Shown: positions 53,496-63,041, counted from the first letter of the stretch. The stretch is DNA of 64,000 nt from Massilia sp. YIM B02769 (GCF_030411995.1 NZ_JASNRC010000005.1:141560-205559), one strand, 5' to 3'. Notes: a model not told the origin generated them from the sequence alone. Translations and numbers: made by a program.

Positions 53496-54413
53496 ATGTT
53501 GAAACTCAGCCTCGACGCCCTGCTCACCGTCGACACCATCGCCCGCCGCGGTTCGTTCGCGGCCGCCGCCAAGGAACTCTTTCGGGTGCCGTCGACGATT
53601 TCGTACACGGTCGCCAAGCTCGAGGAAGACCTGGGCGTGCAGCTGTTCGAGCGCTTCGGCCCGCGCGTGACGCTCACCGACGCCGGAGAAGAGCTGCTCA
53701 AGGAAGGCCGCTATCTCCTGAAAGCGGCCGGCGACCTGGAACGCCGCGTACGCCGCGTCGCCTCGGGCTGGGAAACCGAATTCACCATCGCCATCGACTC
53801 GATGCTCGACCCGGGCGCATTGATGGGCGATATCCAGGCCTTTTACGAAGTGGCCGACCAGACCCGTCTGCGCCTGTTGAAGGACGCTTTGTCCGGCACC
53901 TGGGAAGCCCTGCTCGACCGCCGCGCCGACTTGCTGGTGGGCGCGGCCGGCAGCGGCCCGTCGGGCGGCGGCTATACCTCGCTGCCGCTGGCGACCGTCT
54001 CGTTCGTCTTCGTGGTGGCGCCCGGCCACCCGCTGGCCGCCATCGAGCGCCCGCTCTCGAAAGCCGACCTGAGCGCCTGGCGCGCGGTGTCGGTATCGGA
54101 TTCCGCGCGCCAGCTGCAGGCGCGCACCGTCGGCCTGCTGTTCGGCCAGGACACGCTAGCCGTGCCTGACATGCAGACCAAGTACGACTTCCAGCGCGCC
54201 GGCCTGGGCTTCGGCTTCCTGCCCGAACCCTGGGTGCGCGACGACCTGGCGCAGGGCCGCTTCGTGGCCAAAACGGTGGACGAACCGAAACCGGACGAGA
54301 CCCTGCACCTGGCCTGGCGCACCGGCGAAGAAGGCGCGGCGCTGGCATGGTGGAAAGACCGTTTGCGCGAATCGGACACGGTCGCCGAGATGCTGCGGCG
54401 CGGACCGCGCTAG
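53496..54413 (+). CDS. LysR-family regulator
   Basis: About 305 residues. The N-terminal helix-turn-helix (GSFAAAAKELFRVPSTISYT then VAKLEEDLGVQLFERFGPRV) is standard. The effector domain is present. It is followed in the same direction by the alpha/beta hydrolase gene (80 nt), which is a candidate target. A GTG at 53475 in the same frame is an alternative start. Confidence 0.87.
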   Translation: MLKLSLDALLTVDTIARRGSFAAAAKELFRVPSTISYTVAKLEEDLGVQLFERFGPRVTLTDAGEELLKEGRYLLKAAGDLERRVRRVASGWETEFTIAIDSMLDPGALMGDIQAFYEVADQTRLRLLKDALSGTWEALLDRRADLLVGAAGSGPSGGGYTSLPLATVSFVFVVAPGHPLAAIERPLSKADLSAWRAVSVSDSARQLQARTVGLLFGQDTLAVPDMQTKYDFQRAGLGFGFLPEPWVRDDLAQGRFVAKTVDEPKPDETLHLAWRTGEEGAALAWWKDRLRESDTVAEMLRRGPR

Positions 54414-54493
54414 GCGGCAATCTTCTGCTGCGCCGGAACGAAACACGGCGCCGCCAGTCCAATCGCATGAGCTAACGAACCTGCGAGGACGCC

Positions 54494-55333
54494 ATGAGCA
54501 CGAGCATTACCGGCAGCACGGTTACCACCCGCGACGGCACGTCGATCTACTACAAGGACTGGGGCCAGGGCACGCCCGTGGTCTTTTCCCACGGCTGGCC
54601 GCTGCAGGGCGACGCCTGGGAAGACCAGATGCTGTTCCTGGCCGAACACGGCTACCGCGTGATCGCCCACGACCGCCGCGGCCACGGCCTGTCGAGCAAG
54701 CCCTGGGACGGCAACCACATGGACACCTATGCCGACGACCTGGCCGACCTGCTCGACGCGCTCGACCTGCAGGGCGCCACGCTGGTCGGCCACTCCACCG
54801 GCGGCGGCGAAGTCACGCGCTACATCGGCCGCCACGGCACGGCGCGCGTGGCCAAGGCCGTGTTGATCAGCGCGGTGCCGCCGCAGATGCTGCGCACCGA
54901 CACCAATCCCGAGGGCCTGCCGATGGAAGTGTTCGACGCCATCCGCGCCGGCGTGCTGCACGACCGCTCGCAATACTTCAAGGATCTCGCATTGCCCTTC
55001 TATGGCTACAACCGGGCGGGCGCGACGCCCTCGCAAGGCGTGATCGACACCTTCTGGCTGCAGGGCATGCAATGCAGCATCCGCAGCGCGCATGCCTGCA
55101 TCGCGCAATTCTCGGAAACCGACTTCACGGCCGACCTGGCGAAGATGACGATCCCGACCCTGCTGCTGCACGGCGACGACGACCAGATCGTCCCGATCGG
55201 GGCGAGCGCCCGGCACGCGGTAGAGCTGCTGCCCCAGGCCAGGCTGGTCGTCTACGAAGGTGCGCCGCATGGCATTCCCACCACGCACAAGGACCGCATC
55301 AACGCCGACCTGCTCGACTTCCTGCGCTCCTGA
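54494..55333 (+). CDS. Alpha/beta hydrolase (non-haem haloperoxidase/esterase type)
   Basis: A 279-residue hydrolase with nucleophile Ser101 (GHSTGGGE), oxyanion HGWPLQGD (about 33-40), late Asp in HGDDDQIVP and His in [11 protein letters not shown]. This subgroup includes cofactor-free perhydrolases and aryl esterases. GAGGA lies before the ATG. Confidence 0.9.
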   Translation: MSTSITGSTVTTRDGTSIYYKDWGQGTPVVFSHGWPLQGDAWEDQMLFLAEHGYRVIAHDRRGHGLSSKPWDGNHMDTYADDLADLLDALDLQGATLVGHSTGGGEVTRYIGRHGTARVAKAVLISAVPPQMLRTDTNPEGLPMEVFDAIRAGVLHDRSQYFKDLALPFYGYNRAGATPSQGVIDTFWLQGMQCSIRSAHACIAQFSETDFTADLAKMTIPTLLLHGDDDQIVPIGASARHAVELLPQARLVVYEGAPHGIPTTHKDRINADLLDFLRS

Positions 55334-55378
55334 GGCAGGCCGATGAAAAAACGCGCCGGCCACCGCTTCCGGCGCCGG

Positions 55379-55582
55379 CGTAGGGTGGGTTCTCGAACCC
55401 ACCATTGCCACCACCGGCCCGCTACCACTCGTAGGGTGGGTTCTCGAACCCGCCATTCTCACCACCAGCCAGCTACCGCTCGTAGGGTGGGTTCTCGAAC
55501 CCACCATTGCCACCACCAGCCAGCTACCGCTCGTAGGGTGGGTTCTCGAACCCACCATTGCCACCACCGGCCCCCTACCTCG
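55379..55582. repeat. Four tandem copies of a 51-bp hairpin repeat
   Basis: Units begin at 55379, 55430, 55481 and 55532. Each starts CGTAGGGTGGGTTCTCGAAC, whose GGTGGGTTC and GAACCCACC arms make a 9-bp hairpin with a 2-nt loop, then CATTGCCACCACCGGCC-like filler. The hairpin is the same as in the dispersed elements at 16371 and 4886. It lies between convergent genes and ends 2 nt before the pirin stop. Confidence 0.9.
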
Positions 55583-55583
55583 C

Positions 55584-56285
55584 TCAGTGCGGCAAATCAA
55601 ACAGCAGCACTTCCGCGTTATCCGCACCATTGAGCACGATCGCCGCTTCGTCGTCGACCCGTACCGCATCGCCCGCCTTCAGTGCGATGCCGTTCACGGT
55701 CAGCGCCCCCTGGGCCACGTGCAGGTAGCCGATGCGGCCGGCCTGCAGCGGGAAGCTGACTTCGTCGCTGCCGGTCAGGATGCCGGCGTACAGCGCCGCG
55801 TCCTGGCGGATCGTCACCGATCCCTCGCGGCCGTCGCTTGACGCCACCAGGCGCAGGCGGCCCAGTTTCGATGCGCGGTCGAAGTGCTTTTCTTCGTAAC
55901 CGGCCGGAGCGCCGATCTGGTTCGGCTGGATCCAGATCTGCAGGAAGTGCACCGGGTCGGTCTTCGAGCCATTGAACTCGCTGTGCACCACGCCCTTGCC
56001 CGCACTCATGCGCTGCACGTCGCCGTAGCGCAGGACCGAGCCGTTGCCCATGCTGTCCTTGTGCTCCAGCGCGCCATCCAGGACATAGGAGATGATTTCC
56101 ATGTCGCGGTGGCCGTGGGCGTCGAAGCCGCGGCCGGCGTGCACCCGGTCTTCGTTGATCACACGCAGCGGACCGACGCCCATGTGGGCCGGGTCGTGGT
56201 AGTGGCCGAACGAGAAGGTGTGCTTCGAATCGAGCCAACCCAGGTTGGCAATGCCGCGTTCTTCGCTTTTACGTACTTTCAACAT
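55584..56285 (-). CDS. Pirin-family protein (quercetin 2,3-dioxygenase-like)
   Basis: A 233-residue bicupin. The metal-binding residues His57, His59, His101 and Glu103 sit in DAHGHRDME and VVHSEFN at the same positions as in E. coli YhhW, which has quercetinase activity in vitro. The C-terminal cupin lacks metal ligands. AGGAG precedes the ATG. Physiological substrate unknown. Confidence 0.9.
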   Translation of the reverse strand: MLKVRKSEERGIANLGWLDSKHTFSFGHYHDPAHMGVGPLRVINEDRVHAGRGFDAHGHRDMEIISYVLDGALEHKDSMGNGSVLRYGDVQRMSAGKGVVHSEFNGSKTDPVHFLQIWIQPNQIGAPAGYEEKHFDRASKLGRLRLVASSDGREGSVTIRQDAALYAGILTGSDEVSFPLQAGRIGYLHVAQGALTVNGIALKAGDAVRVDDEAAIVLNGADNAEVLLFDLPH

Positions 56286-56309
56286 GATCTGCTCCTTTTA
56301 TTGTGGGCC

Positions 56310-56326
56310 GTTCGAACTGTTCGAAC
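56310..56326. promoter_or_regulatory. Doubled GTTCGAAC palindrome upstream of pirin
   Basis: Two identical 8-bp palindromes GTTCGAAC (56310-56317, 56319-56326) separated by one base lie 25 bp upstream of the pirin ATG. A repressor site or promoter-proximal operator is likely from position alone. Confidence 0.4.
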
Positions 56327-56467
56327 ATCGGCGCCGGCGGGTCCTTCGACTCCCCGTTTGCGCTGTGGCCGCGTTGTCGATGGAGTCATTATGCGACGTC
56401 CCGGCCGGATCAAAAAGCGAGTAGTTTGCCGCTGTATCGTCGAAATTTTCGAACGAGCATTGGACGC

Positions 56468-57055
56468 CTATTCGGGGTGCACCACGTGCGCCGCCATCGC
56501 CTCGCCGATCGCGTAGAAATGCCCGCCCGCCACGTGATGAATGCTGCGCCATTCCGGCCCCGCCTGTTCGAACTCCCAGTGCCCATTGCAGAACACGCGG
56601 TCGTCGGCCCAGGCAGCGGTCACTTCGCCGATGAACAGGTCGTAGACCTGCTGGTTGTGCGGCTCGGGAATCAGCCGGCATTCGAGCCAGGCCGAGCAGC
56701 CGGCCACGAACGGCATGCCGCTGGCGCCCAGCCGGATCAGTTCCACACCGATCGCGTCCAGTTTCCCGGGTTCGCGCGCACGGCTGCGCGTCCCCACCTC
56801 GTGCGTCAGCTGCAGCAGCTGCGCGGTCGGCACCTGGATCACGAACCCGCCACTGGCTTCGATCAGCTCGCGCGTGCGGGTGCTCTTGTCGAGCACCACG
56901 GTAAGTTTCGGCGGGGCGAAGTCGAGGGCGCAGGCCCAGGCGGCGGCCATCAGGTTGTCGATGCCGTCGTGGCGGGCCGAGACCAGCACGGTCGGCCCAT
57001 GGGTCAGCAGGCGGTAGGCTTTTTCGAGCGGGACGGCATGGATGTGTTCGTTCAT
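56468..57055 (-). CDS. Flavin reductase-domain protein
   Basis: A 195-residue FMN-binding split-barrel protein of the flavin-reductase-like group: GPTVLVSARHDGIDNLMAAA, PPKLTVVLDKSTRTRELIEA and ECRLIPEP match the flavin pocket. The start at 57055 (MNEHIHAVPLEKAY) is favoured; MESN at 57067 is an alternative. The LysR gene upstream in the same direction ends 19 nt away and may control it. Confidence 0.85.
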   Translation of the reverse strand: MNEHIHAVPLEKAYRLLTHGPTVLVSARHDGIDNLMAAAWACALDFAPPKLTVVLDKSTRTRELIEASGGFVIQVPTAQLLQLTHEVGTRSRAREPGKLDAIGVELIRLGASGMPFVAGCSAWLECRLIPEPHNQQVYDLFIGEVTAAWADDRVFCNGHWEFEQAGPEWRSIHHVAGGHFYAIGEAMAAHVVHPE

Positions 57056-57074
57056 GTTCGATTCCATTGTCAGT

Positions 57075-57992
57075 TCAAGGATGCAGTTGCGGGTGGGCGG
57101 CGAACAGCGCCTCGATCCAGGCGTTGAAGACGCGCAGCTTGGGCGCCGCCATTTGCCCCTTAGGATAGACCAGCGAGACCGGCATCGCCGCACAGGGGAA
57201 TTGCGCAAGCAGCGGCACCAGCGCGCCGCTGCGCAGGTGCGCTGCCACCTGGTAGCTGGCCGCCTGGATCAGGCCCAGGCCCTGCAGGCCGGCGCAGACA
57301 TAGGCATCGGCGTCGTTCACCGCCACCGGTCCGGCGAATGTCATGCGCCGCACCTCGCCATCGACCGCGAAATCCCAGTCGAAGGCACGCCCGGTACGGC
57401 CCGAGAAATGCACGACCGCGACGTGGCCCTCGAGATCGGCGATGGTCTCCGGCCTGCCGTGGCGCTCCAGGTAGCCAGGCGCCGCGCAGGTGATGAAGCG
57501 CATGCTGCCGATGCGGCGCCCGATCAGGGCCGAGTCCTCGAGTTCGCCGACGCGCAGGGCGCAATCGATGCCGTCGCGGTTCAGGTCCGCCAGCCTGTCG
57601 CTCAGGCCGACCACCAGTTCGACCTCCGGGTAGGCGGCGTGGAATTCGGCGAGGCGCGGCATGACCACATTCCGGCCCAGCGCCCCGGGCAGTTCGACGC
57701 GCAGGCGGCCCTGGGGCGGCGCATCCGCCATGCGGAACGGCGCCTCGGCCGCGTCGAGCGCGGCCAGGATGGCGATGCAGTGTTCATAGTAGGCCGCCCC
57801 ATCGCTGGTAAGCGACACGCTGCGCGTGGTCCGCTGCAGCAGTGTGCGGCCCAGGTAGGCTTCCAGGTTCTGCATGGTTGCCGTCAGCGAGGCGCGCGGC
57901 AAGTCCAGGCTCTCGGCGGCGCGCGAGAAGCTGCTGGCCTCGACGATGCGGACAAAGGTCTGCATGGCTTTGATACGGTCCAAATCGAGCAC
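57075..57992 (-). CDS. LysR-family regulator
   Basis: A 305-residue LysR protein (AMQTFVRIVEASSFSRAAES then LDLPRASLTATMQNLEAYLG, TTRSVSLTSDG). It belongs to the CrgA-like subgroup by its pattern. It is divergent from an MFS transporter and upstream of the flavin reductase gene, so either may be its target. Confidence 0.88.
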   Translation of the reverse strand: MLDLDRIKAMQTFVRIVEASSFSRAAESLDLPRASLTATMQNLEAYLGRTLLQRTTRSVSLTSDGAAYYEHCIAILAALDAAEAPFRMADAPPQGRLRVELPGALGRNVVMPRLAEFHAAYPEVELVVGLSDRLADLNRDGIDCALRVGELEDSALIGRRIGSMRFITCAAPGYLERHGRPETIADLEGHVAVVHFSGRTGRAFDWDFAVDGEVRRMTFAGPVAVNDADAYVCAGLQGLGLIQAASYQVAAHLRSGALVPLLAQFPCAAMPVSLVYPKGQMAAPKLRVFNAWIEALFAAHPQLHP

Positions 57993-58078
57993 CCTCCAGC
58001 ATGGTCGTGATTGTTCAGATAATATGAATTGTAAGGGAGGCCGGACGGTGGATTATCTTTTGCGCCGGCCTTTCTAGA

Positions 58079-58099
58079 ATGGACACATCATTTGTCCAT
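58079..58099. promoter_or_regulatory. Inverted repeat upstream of the MFS gene
   Basis: ATGGACA-N7-TGTCCAT, a perfect 7-bp inverted repeat spanning 21 bp, lies 15 bp before the MFS start and 86 bp before the divergent LysR start. Its T-N11-A form suits LysR binding; it overlaps the likely transcript start. Confidence 0.45.
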
Positions 58100-58114
58100 C
58101 CCACAGGAGAATCC

Positions 58115-59332
58115 ATGAACCACCCAGCCACACCCGGCGCCGACATCGCGCCCGGCATGGTGCGCCTGCTGGCGCTGTCCGCCGGCCTGATCGTCGCCAA
58201 CCTCTACTACTCGCAAACCCTGGTCGGCCCGATCGCCGCCAGCACCGGCCTGTCAGAGGGCGCCGCCGGCCTGATCGTCACGCTGACCCAGATCGGCTAC
58301 GCGCTCGGCCTGTTCTTCATCGTGCCGCTCGGCGACCTGCTGGAAAACCGCCAGCTCGTGTTCTGCCTGCTGCTCGGCACCGCCGCAGCCCTCGCCTGCG
58401 CCGCCTTCAGCAGCAACGCCTGGCTGTTCCTCGCCAGTTCGCTCGGCATCGGGCTCGGCTCGGTGGCGGCCCAGGTGCTGGTGCCGTTCGCCGCCCATCT
58501 GTCGCGCGAGGAAACGCGCGGCCACACGGTCGGCAAGGTGGTCAGCGGCCTGCTGCTCGGGATCATGCTGGCGCGTCCGGTCTCCAGCCTGGTGGCCGAC
58601 CATGGCGGCTGGCACACCGTGTTCGGCGCCGCCGCCCTCATCGTGATGGTGCTCGCCTTTGTGCTGCGCACCCGCCTGCCGGAGCGCCGTCCCGCGCACA
58701 GCATGTCCTATGCCCGCCTGATCGCCTCGCTCGGCCACCTGTTCGCCAGCACGCCGGTCCTGCGCCGGCGCGCCGCCTACCACGCCGCCATGTTCGCGTG
58801 CTTCAGCCTGTTCTGGACCGTCACGCCGATGATGCTGTCCGGTCCCGCCTTCCACCTGTCGCAGACCGGTATCGCCATCTTCGCCCTGGTCGGCGTGTCC
58901 GGCGCCGTCGCGTCGCCGATCGCCGGCAAGCTGGCCGACCGCGGCCACACGCTGCCCGCCACTGCCTGCGCCATGCTGCTGGCCATCACCGGCTTTGCCT
59001 TGCCGCTGTTCGCACCGGAGTCGCGGAATATCGCCCTGGCCCTTCTGGTAGTCGCCTCGATCGTGATCGACATGGGCGTGGCCGGCAACATGGTGCTGGG
59101 CCAGCGCGCCATCTTCTCGCTGCCGGCCGAGGTGCGCAGCCGCCTGAACGGCCTGTACTTCTCGCTGTTCTTCGTCGGTGGCGCAGTGGGTTCGGCCTCG
59201 GGCGCCTGGGTATTCTCGCAGTACGGCTGGCATGCCGCCCTGCTGCTGGGCATGGCCTTCCCGGCGCTGGCCCTGCTCTACTGGGCCGGCGAACTGATGG
59301 CCAGCACCAAGTCGGTGCGCACGCCGGTGTGA
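58115..59332 (+). CDS. MFS transporter, probable exporter
   Basis: A 405-residue membrane protein with 12 predicted hydrophobic segments. VANLYYSQTLVGPIAASTGL followed by GLIVTLTQIGYALGLFFIVP and GDLLENR is the motif A region of DHA1-type efflux proteins. AGGAGA lies 4 nt before the ATG at 58115, which was chosen over the upstream ATG at 58079. Substrate unknown. Confidence 0.88.
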   Translation: MNHPATPGADIAPGMVRLLALSAGLIVANLYYSQTLVGPIAASTGLSEGAAGLIVTLTQIGYALGLFFIVPLGDLLENRQLVFCLLLGTAAALACAAFSSNAWLFLASSLGIGLGSVAAQVLVPFAAHLSREETRGHTVGKVVSGLLLGIMLARPVSSLVADHGGWHTVFGAAALIVMVLAFVLRTRLPERRPAHSMSYARLIASLGHLFASTPVLRRRAAYHAAMFACFSLFWTVTPMMLSGPAFHLSQTGIAIFALVGVSGAVASPIAGKLADRGHTLPATACAMLLAITGFALPLFAPESRNIALALLVVASIVIDMGVAGNMVLGQRAIFSLPAEVRSRLNGLYFSLFFVGGAVGSASGAWVFSQYGWHAALLLGMAFPALALLYWAGELMASTKSVRTPV

Positions 59333-59343
59333 ACCAGCGTTGA

Positions 59344-60147
59344 TCAGCCGAAGCGGGCCAGCTCCGCTTCGCTGAAGCCCGCACGGCGCCGGGCTTCGAT
59401 GTTGAACGGCCCCTTCAAGACCGGCGCCTTGTAGCGCACGGTGAGCTCGTCATAGGTGGCCATCGGTTCCAGGCCGCGTTCGGCGCACAGGTGGAAGAAC
59501 CAGCGGTTGCCGATCTCCACGTGGCCTTCTTCCTCGACCAGCAGGATATCGAGGATGGCGGCAGCGGCCAGGTCACCGGCCTGGGCCAGTTTCGCGCGGA
59601 GCGGCGGAATCGCATCCAGGCCGCGCGCCTCCAGGGTGCGCGGCACCAGCGCCATGCGCGCCACCACGTCGCCGCTGGTCTTCTCTACCATCTCCCACAG
59701 GCTGTTATGGGCCGGGAAGTCGCCATAGGCGTGTCCCAGCGTGGCCAGGTGCTGCGAGAGCATGTCGAAGTGCGTCGCCTCCTCCTTGGCCACGCGCAGC
59801 CAGTCGGTGTAATAGGTGTCCGGCAAACCGGGGAAGCGCCACAGGGCATCCAGCGCCAGGTTCACCGCATTGAACTCGATGTGGGCCAGCGCGTGGACCA
59901 GCATCGCCCTGCCCTCGGTAGTGGCCATCGAGCGGCGTCCGACCTGCAGCGGCGGCACCAGGTCTGGCTTTGCAGGGCGGCCGGGAATGCCGGGCGGCGG
60001 CGCCACCTCTGCGGCGCTGTCCACGGTCCAGTTGCCGGCGCGGTGCTGCTGCGCCATGGCGAACACCATGCCCACCTTGGCTGCCGGATCGCATTCCAGC
60101 AGGCAGGCCAGCGCCTGTTCGCGCAGCTCGATAGGGAGCGACTTCAT
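59344..60147 (-). CDS. DUF455 ferritin-like protein
   Basis: A 267-residue helical protein. Carboxylate/His patterns AHIEFNAVNLALDALWRF, AKEEATHFDMLSQHL and VEEEGHVEIGNRWF are those of a di-iron ferritin-like site (E-ExxH twice). DUF455 relatives have no settled function. It is convergent with the MFS gene, 11 nt away. Confidence 0.85.
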   Translation of the reverse strand: MKSLPIELREQALACLLECDPAAKVGMVFAMAQQHRAGNWTVDSAAEVAPPPGIPGRPAKPDLVPPLQVGRRSMATTEGRAMLVHALAHIEFNAVNLALDALWRFPGLPDTYYTDWLRVAKEEATHFDMLSQHLATLGHAYGDFPAHNSLWEMVEKTSGDVVARMALVPRTLEARGLDAIPPLRAKLAQAGDLAAAAILDILLVEEEGHVEIGNRWFFHLCAERGLEPMATYDELTVRYKAPVLKGPFNIEARRRAGFSEAELARFG

Positions 60148-60325
60148 ACACTTTCTCTATATGTTTAGAACGAGCCGCGCAGTTTACCGCATCGCGCACG
60201 CCTCTTGCCCCGGCAAGGCTCTTCTTATGCGAAAAACAAATACGTATGGTCAAAAAGCTTCGTTCACACGCCAGGGCCGCCGCCAGTAAGGTGCTCCTAC
60301 TGATGACTTCTCTTAAGAAACAACC

Positions 60326-61324
60326 ATGATCAAGAAAAAATTGCTGGTCCTGCTGGCCGCCACCGCACTGCTGCAACCGGCCTTCGCCGCAGACGTGAAC
60401 CTGCTGAACGTGTCCTACGACCCGACCCGCGAGCTGTACCAGGACGTGAACGCCGCCTTCGCCAAGTCGTGGAAAGCGAAAAGCGGCGACAACGTCAAGA
60501 TCAAGCAGTCGCACGGCGGCTCGGGCAAGCAGGCGCGCTCGGTGATCGACGGCCTGGAAGCGGACGTCGTCACCCTCGCCCTCGGCTACGACATCGACGC
60601 CCTGAGCGAGAAGAACCTGCTGCGCAAGGATTGGCAGACCCGCCTGCCGCACAACGCGTCGCCCTACACCTCGACCATCGTGCTGCTGGTGCGCAAGGGC
60701 AACCCGAAAGGCATCAAGGACTGGAACGACCTGATCAAGCCGGGCGTCGCCGTCATCACCCCGAACCCGAAGACCTCGGGCGGCGCGCGCTGGAACCACC
60801 TGGCCGCCTGGGGCTATGCCCTGCGCCAGCCGGGCGGCAACGAAGCCAAGGCCAAGGAATTCCTGAGCAAACTGTACAAGAACGTGCCGGTGCTGGACTC
60901 GGGCGCACGCGGCGCCACCACCACCTTCGTCGAGCGCGGTATTGGCGACGTGCTGATCGCCTGGGAAAACGAAGCCTACCTGGCGGTCAAGGAGCTCGGC
61001 CCGGACAAGTTCGACATCATCACCCCGTCGGTCAGCATCCTGGCCGAGCCGCCGGTGGCGGTCGTCGACAAGTTCGCCGACAAGCACGGCACCCGCAAGG
61101 TGGCCGAGGCTTACCTGAACTTCCTGTATACCGACGAAGCGCAGGCCATCATCGCCCAGAACTACTACCGCCCGGCCACGCCGAAAGCGGCCAAGCAGTA
61201 CGCGAAGAACTTCCCGCAGGTGAAGCTGTTCACGATCGGCGACGTTGCCGGTAACTGGGCCAATGCGCAGAAGACCCACTTCGCCGACGGCGGCGTGTTC
61301 GACCAGATCTACCAGCCGAAGTAA
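60326..61324 (+). CDS. Sulfate/thiosulfate ABC transporter substrate-binding protein
   Basis: A 332-residue periplasmic protein with signal peptide (about 1-22, AFAAD). [35 protein letters not shown] and [20 protein letters not shown] are the sulfate-binding motifs of Sbp/CysP. No permease genes adjoin, so it works with transporters elsewhere. The 178-bp upstream gap is relatively AT-rich, as expected for a CysB-controlled promoter, but no clear site was fixed. Confidence 0.93.
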   Translation: MIKKKLLVLLAATALLQPAFAADVNLLNVSYDPTRELYQDVNAAFAKSWKAKSGDNVKIKQSHGGSGKQARSVIDGLEADVVTLALGYDIDALSEKNLLRKDWQTRLPHNASPYTSTIVLLVRKGNPKGIKDWNDLIKPGVAVITPNPKTSGGARWNHLAAWGYALRQPGGNEAKAKEFLSKLYKNVPVLDSGARGATTTFVERGIGDVLIAWENEAYLAVKELGPDKFDIITPSVSILAEPPVAVVDKFADKHGTRKVAEAYLNFLYTDEAQAIIAQNYYRPATPKAAKQYAKNFPQVKLFTIGDVAGNWANAQKTHFADGGVFDQIYQPK

Positions 61325-61394
61325 TTGCCGGCCCAAGCCTCAGCGTGAGGGCAAACCGGGCGATAATCGCAGGATTGTCGCCCGGAGCATGACC

Positions 61395-62021
61395 ATGTAC
61401 GTTCCCTCCCATTTCGCCGAAAACCGTCCCGAGGTCTTGCACGACCTCATCCGCCGGCATCCGCTCGGCATCCTCGTCACCCACGGCGCGGCGGGGCTCG
61501 ACGCGAATCACCTTCCCTTCGAACTGAGTGCCGCAGCGGGCAGCCTGGGCATCCTCAGCGGCCACGTGGCGCGTGCCAATCCGGTCTGGCAGGAGCTGGC
61601 CGACGGTGCCGAGGTGATGGTGATCTTCCGCGCGGCCGACGCGTATATCTCGCCGAACTGGTATCCATCGAAGCACGAGCAGCACAGGCAGGTGCCGACC
61701 TGGAACTACGTGGTGGCGCATGCGCACGGGCGGGTGCGGATCGTCGATAACGAGCGCTTCGTGCGCGGGATCGTGGGGCGGCTGACCAAAGCACATGAAG
61801 CGTCGCAGCCGGTGCCGTGGACGATGGCGGACAGTCCGCGCGAGTTCATCGACGGCCTGCTGCAGGCGATTGTCGGCATCGAGATCGAGATCACGCGGCT
61901 GGAGGGCAAGGCGAAGCTCAGCCAGAACAAGGAAGCGCGCGATGTGCAGGGGGCGGTGGATGGGCTGAAGGCAGCGGGTAAAGACGACGTTGCCGAGGCC
62001 GTGCAGCGCGGGCCTCGGTAG
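61395..62021 (+). CDS. PaiB-family FMN-binding regulator
   Basis: A 208-residue split-barrel protein. MYVPSHFAENRPEVLHDLIR, DANHLPFEL, FRAADAYISPNWYPSK and VPTWNYVVAHAHG match PaiB, a negative regulator of sporulation genes in Bacillus but of unclear role in proteobacteria. The ATG at 61395 has GGAG 7 nt upstream and gives the family's usual start; the ATG at 61389 is too near that site. Confidence 0.9.
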   Translation: MYVPSHFAENRPEVLHDLIRRHPLGILVTHGAAGLDANHLPFELSAAAGSLGILSGHVARANPVWQELADGAEVMVIFRAADAYISPNWYPSKHEQHRQVPTWNYVVAHAHGRVRIVDNERFVRGIVGRLTKAHEASQPVPWTMADSPREFIDGLLQAIVGIEIEITRLEGKAKLSQNKEARDVQGAVDGLKAAGKDDVAEAVQRGPR

Positions 62022-62279
62022 CGTACCCGATTGGTGATCGAATCGCACTCTTCGGCACCAGTTATCGTGCGGTCGGTAAACATGTTGTGCCAGCCGCTGC
62101 ATTCGGGTGTAGAGCATCCACACTTTGTAGCCCGTAACTGCTCAGTCAACGCGGCATATCGAGGAAATTCCGGTATAGCCGGCGCACGTCGGACAGCCAA
62201 TGCCGCTACACTGGTTATTTCCATTCACGGCAAGCCTGCCGGCGCGATTGCAGGCAGCGACTTCTTACGGAAACCGATC

Positions 62280-63041
62280 ATGCACCGCACCCGCTTTCGC
62301 AATCGTCGCACCTCCCAACCCATCCTGGCAGCCTGCCTGTCGGCGCTGACGCTGCTGTCATCCGCCAGCATCGATGCCGCGCCACAGGCAGCCGCCGCCG
62401 ACACGCGCTATGAACGCGTCGCCCCCAGTCCGGATGGCATCGGCAAGCGCTACATGGGCCGCGAGATTGCTGGGGTGATGGGATGGGAAGGCGCGCAATG
62501 GCTCGAGCGCGAAAGCCGCGCACGCGAGGAGCGGCCCGAACTGCTTCTGCGGGAACTGGCGCTCGCGCCCGGCATGACGGTGGCCGACATCGGCGCCGGC
62601 ACCGGCTACTACACCTGGCAGCTGGCGAAACAGGTAGGGCCTGGCGGTCGGGTGTATGCGGTGGACGTGCAGCCGGAAATGATCGGCATGCTCGACCGCC
62701 AGATGGCGAAGCGCGGCGTGCGCAATGTGGTCTCGGTGCTAGGCAGCGAGACCACCGTTAAATTGCCGCCGGCTAGCGTCGATTTGGCAATCATGGTCGA
62801 TGTCTATCACGAGCTCGCCTATCCCTCGGAGGTCCTCGACAGTATCGTCGCGGCCCTGAAGCCGGGCGGGCGCGTCGTCTTCGTCGAATATCGGGCTGAG
62901 GATCCTGCGGTCGCGATCAAGCCGCTGCATAAGATGAGCGAGCGGCAGGTAAGGCGTGAAGCCACGGCGCATGGCATGAAGTGGGAACGTACGATCGAAT
63001 CGCTGCCGATCCAGCATGCGATCGTATTTCGGAAGCCGTGA
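62280..63041 (+). CDS. Exported class I SAM-dependent methyltransferase-like protein
   Basis: A 253-residue protein with a signal-peptide-like N-terminus (ILAACLSALTLLSSASIDAA, about 15-34). Motif I VADIGAGTGYYTWQ (101-114), an acidic residue after GRVYAVDVQPEM, and the post-motif LAIMVDVYHEL and LKPGGRVVFVEY are complete. SAM in the periplasm is unusual, so either the leader is a misread start or the protein acts unconventionally. Substrate unknown. ATG at 62280 lies 8 nt after ACGGAAA. Confidence 0.8.
   Translation: MHRTRFRNRRTSQPILAACLSALTLLSSASIDAAPQAAAADTRYERVAPSPDGIGKRYMGREIAGVMGWEGAQWLERESRAREERPELLLRELALAPGMTVADIGAGTGYYTWQLAKQVGPGGRVYAVDVQPEMIGMLDRQMAKRGVRNVVSVLGSETTVKLPPASVDLAIMVDVYHELAYPSEVLDSIVAALKPGGRVVFVEYRAEDPAVAIKPLHKMSERQVRREATAHGMKWERTIESLPIQHAIVFRKP

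Noticed and set aside
55379..55582. Array considered as a CRISPR
   Set aside because: The full 51-bp unit repeats, including the part where a spacer would be; there are no unique spacers and no cas genes.
55343..55633. Reading frame through the 51-bp array giving a repeated RRVGSRTHHCHH peptide
   Set aside because: The period is a multiple of three by chance, the same hairpin is found in non-coding gaps elsewhere, and there is no ribosome site.
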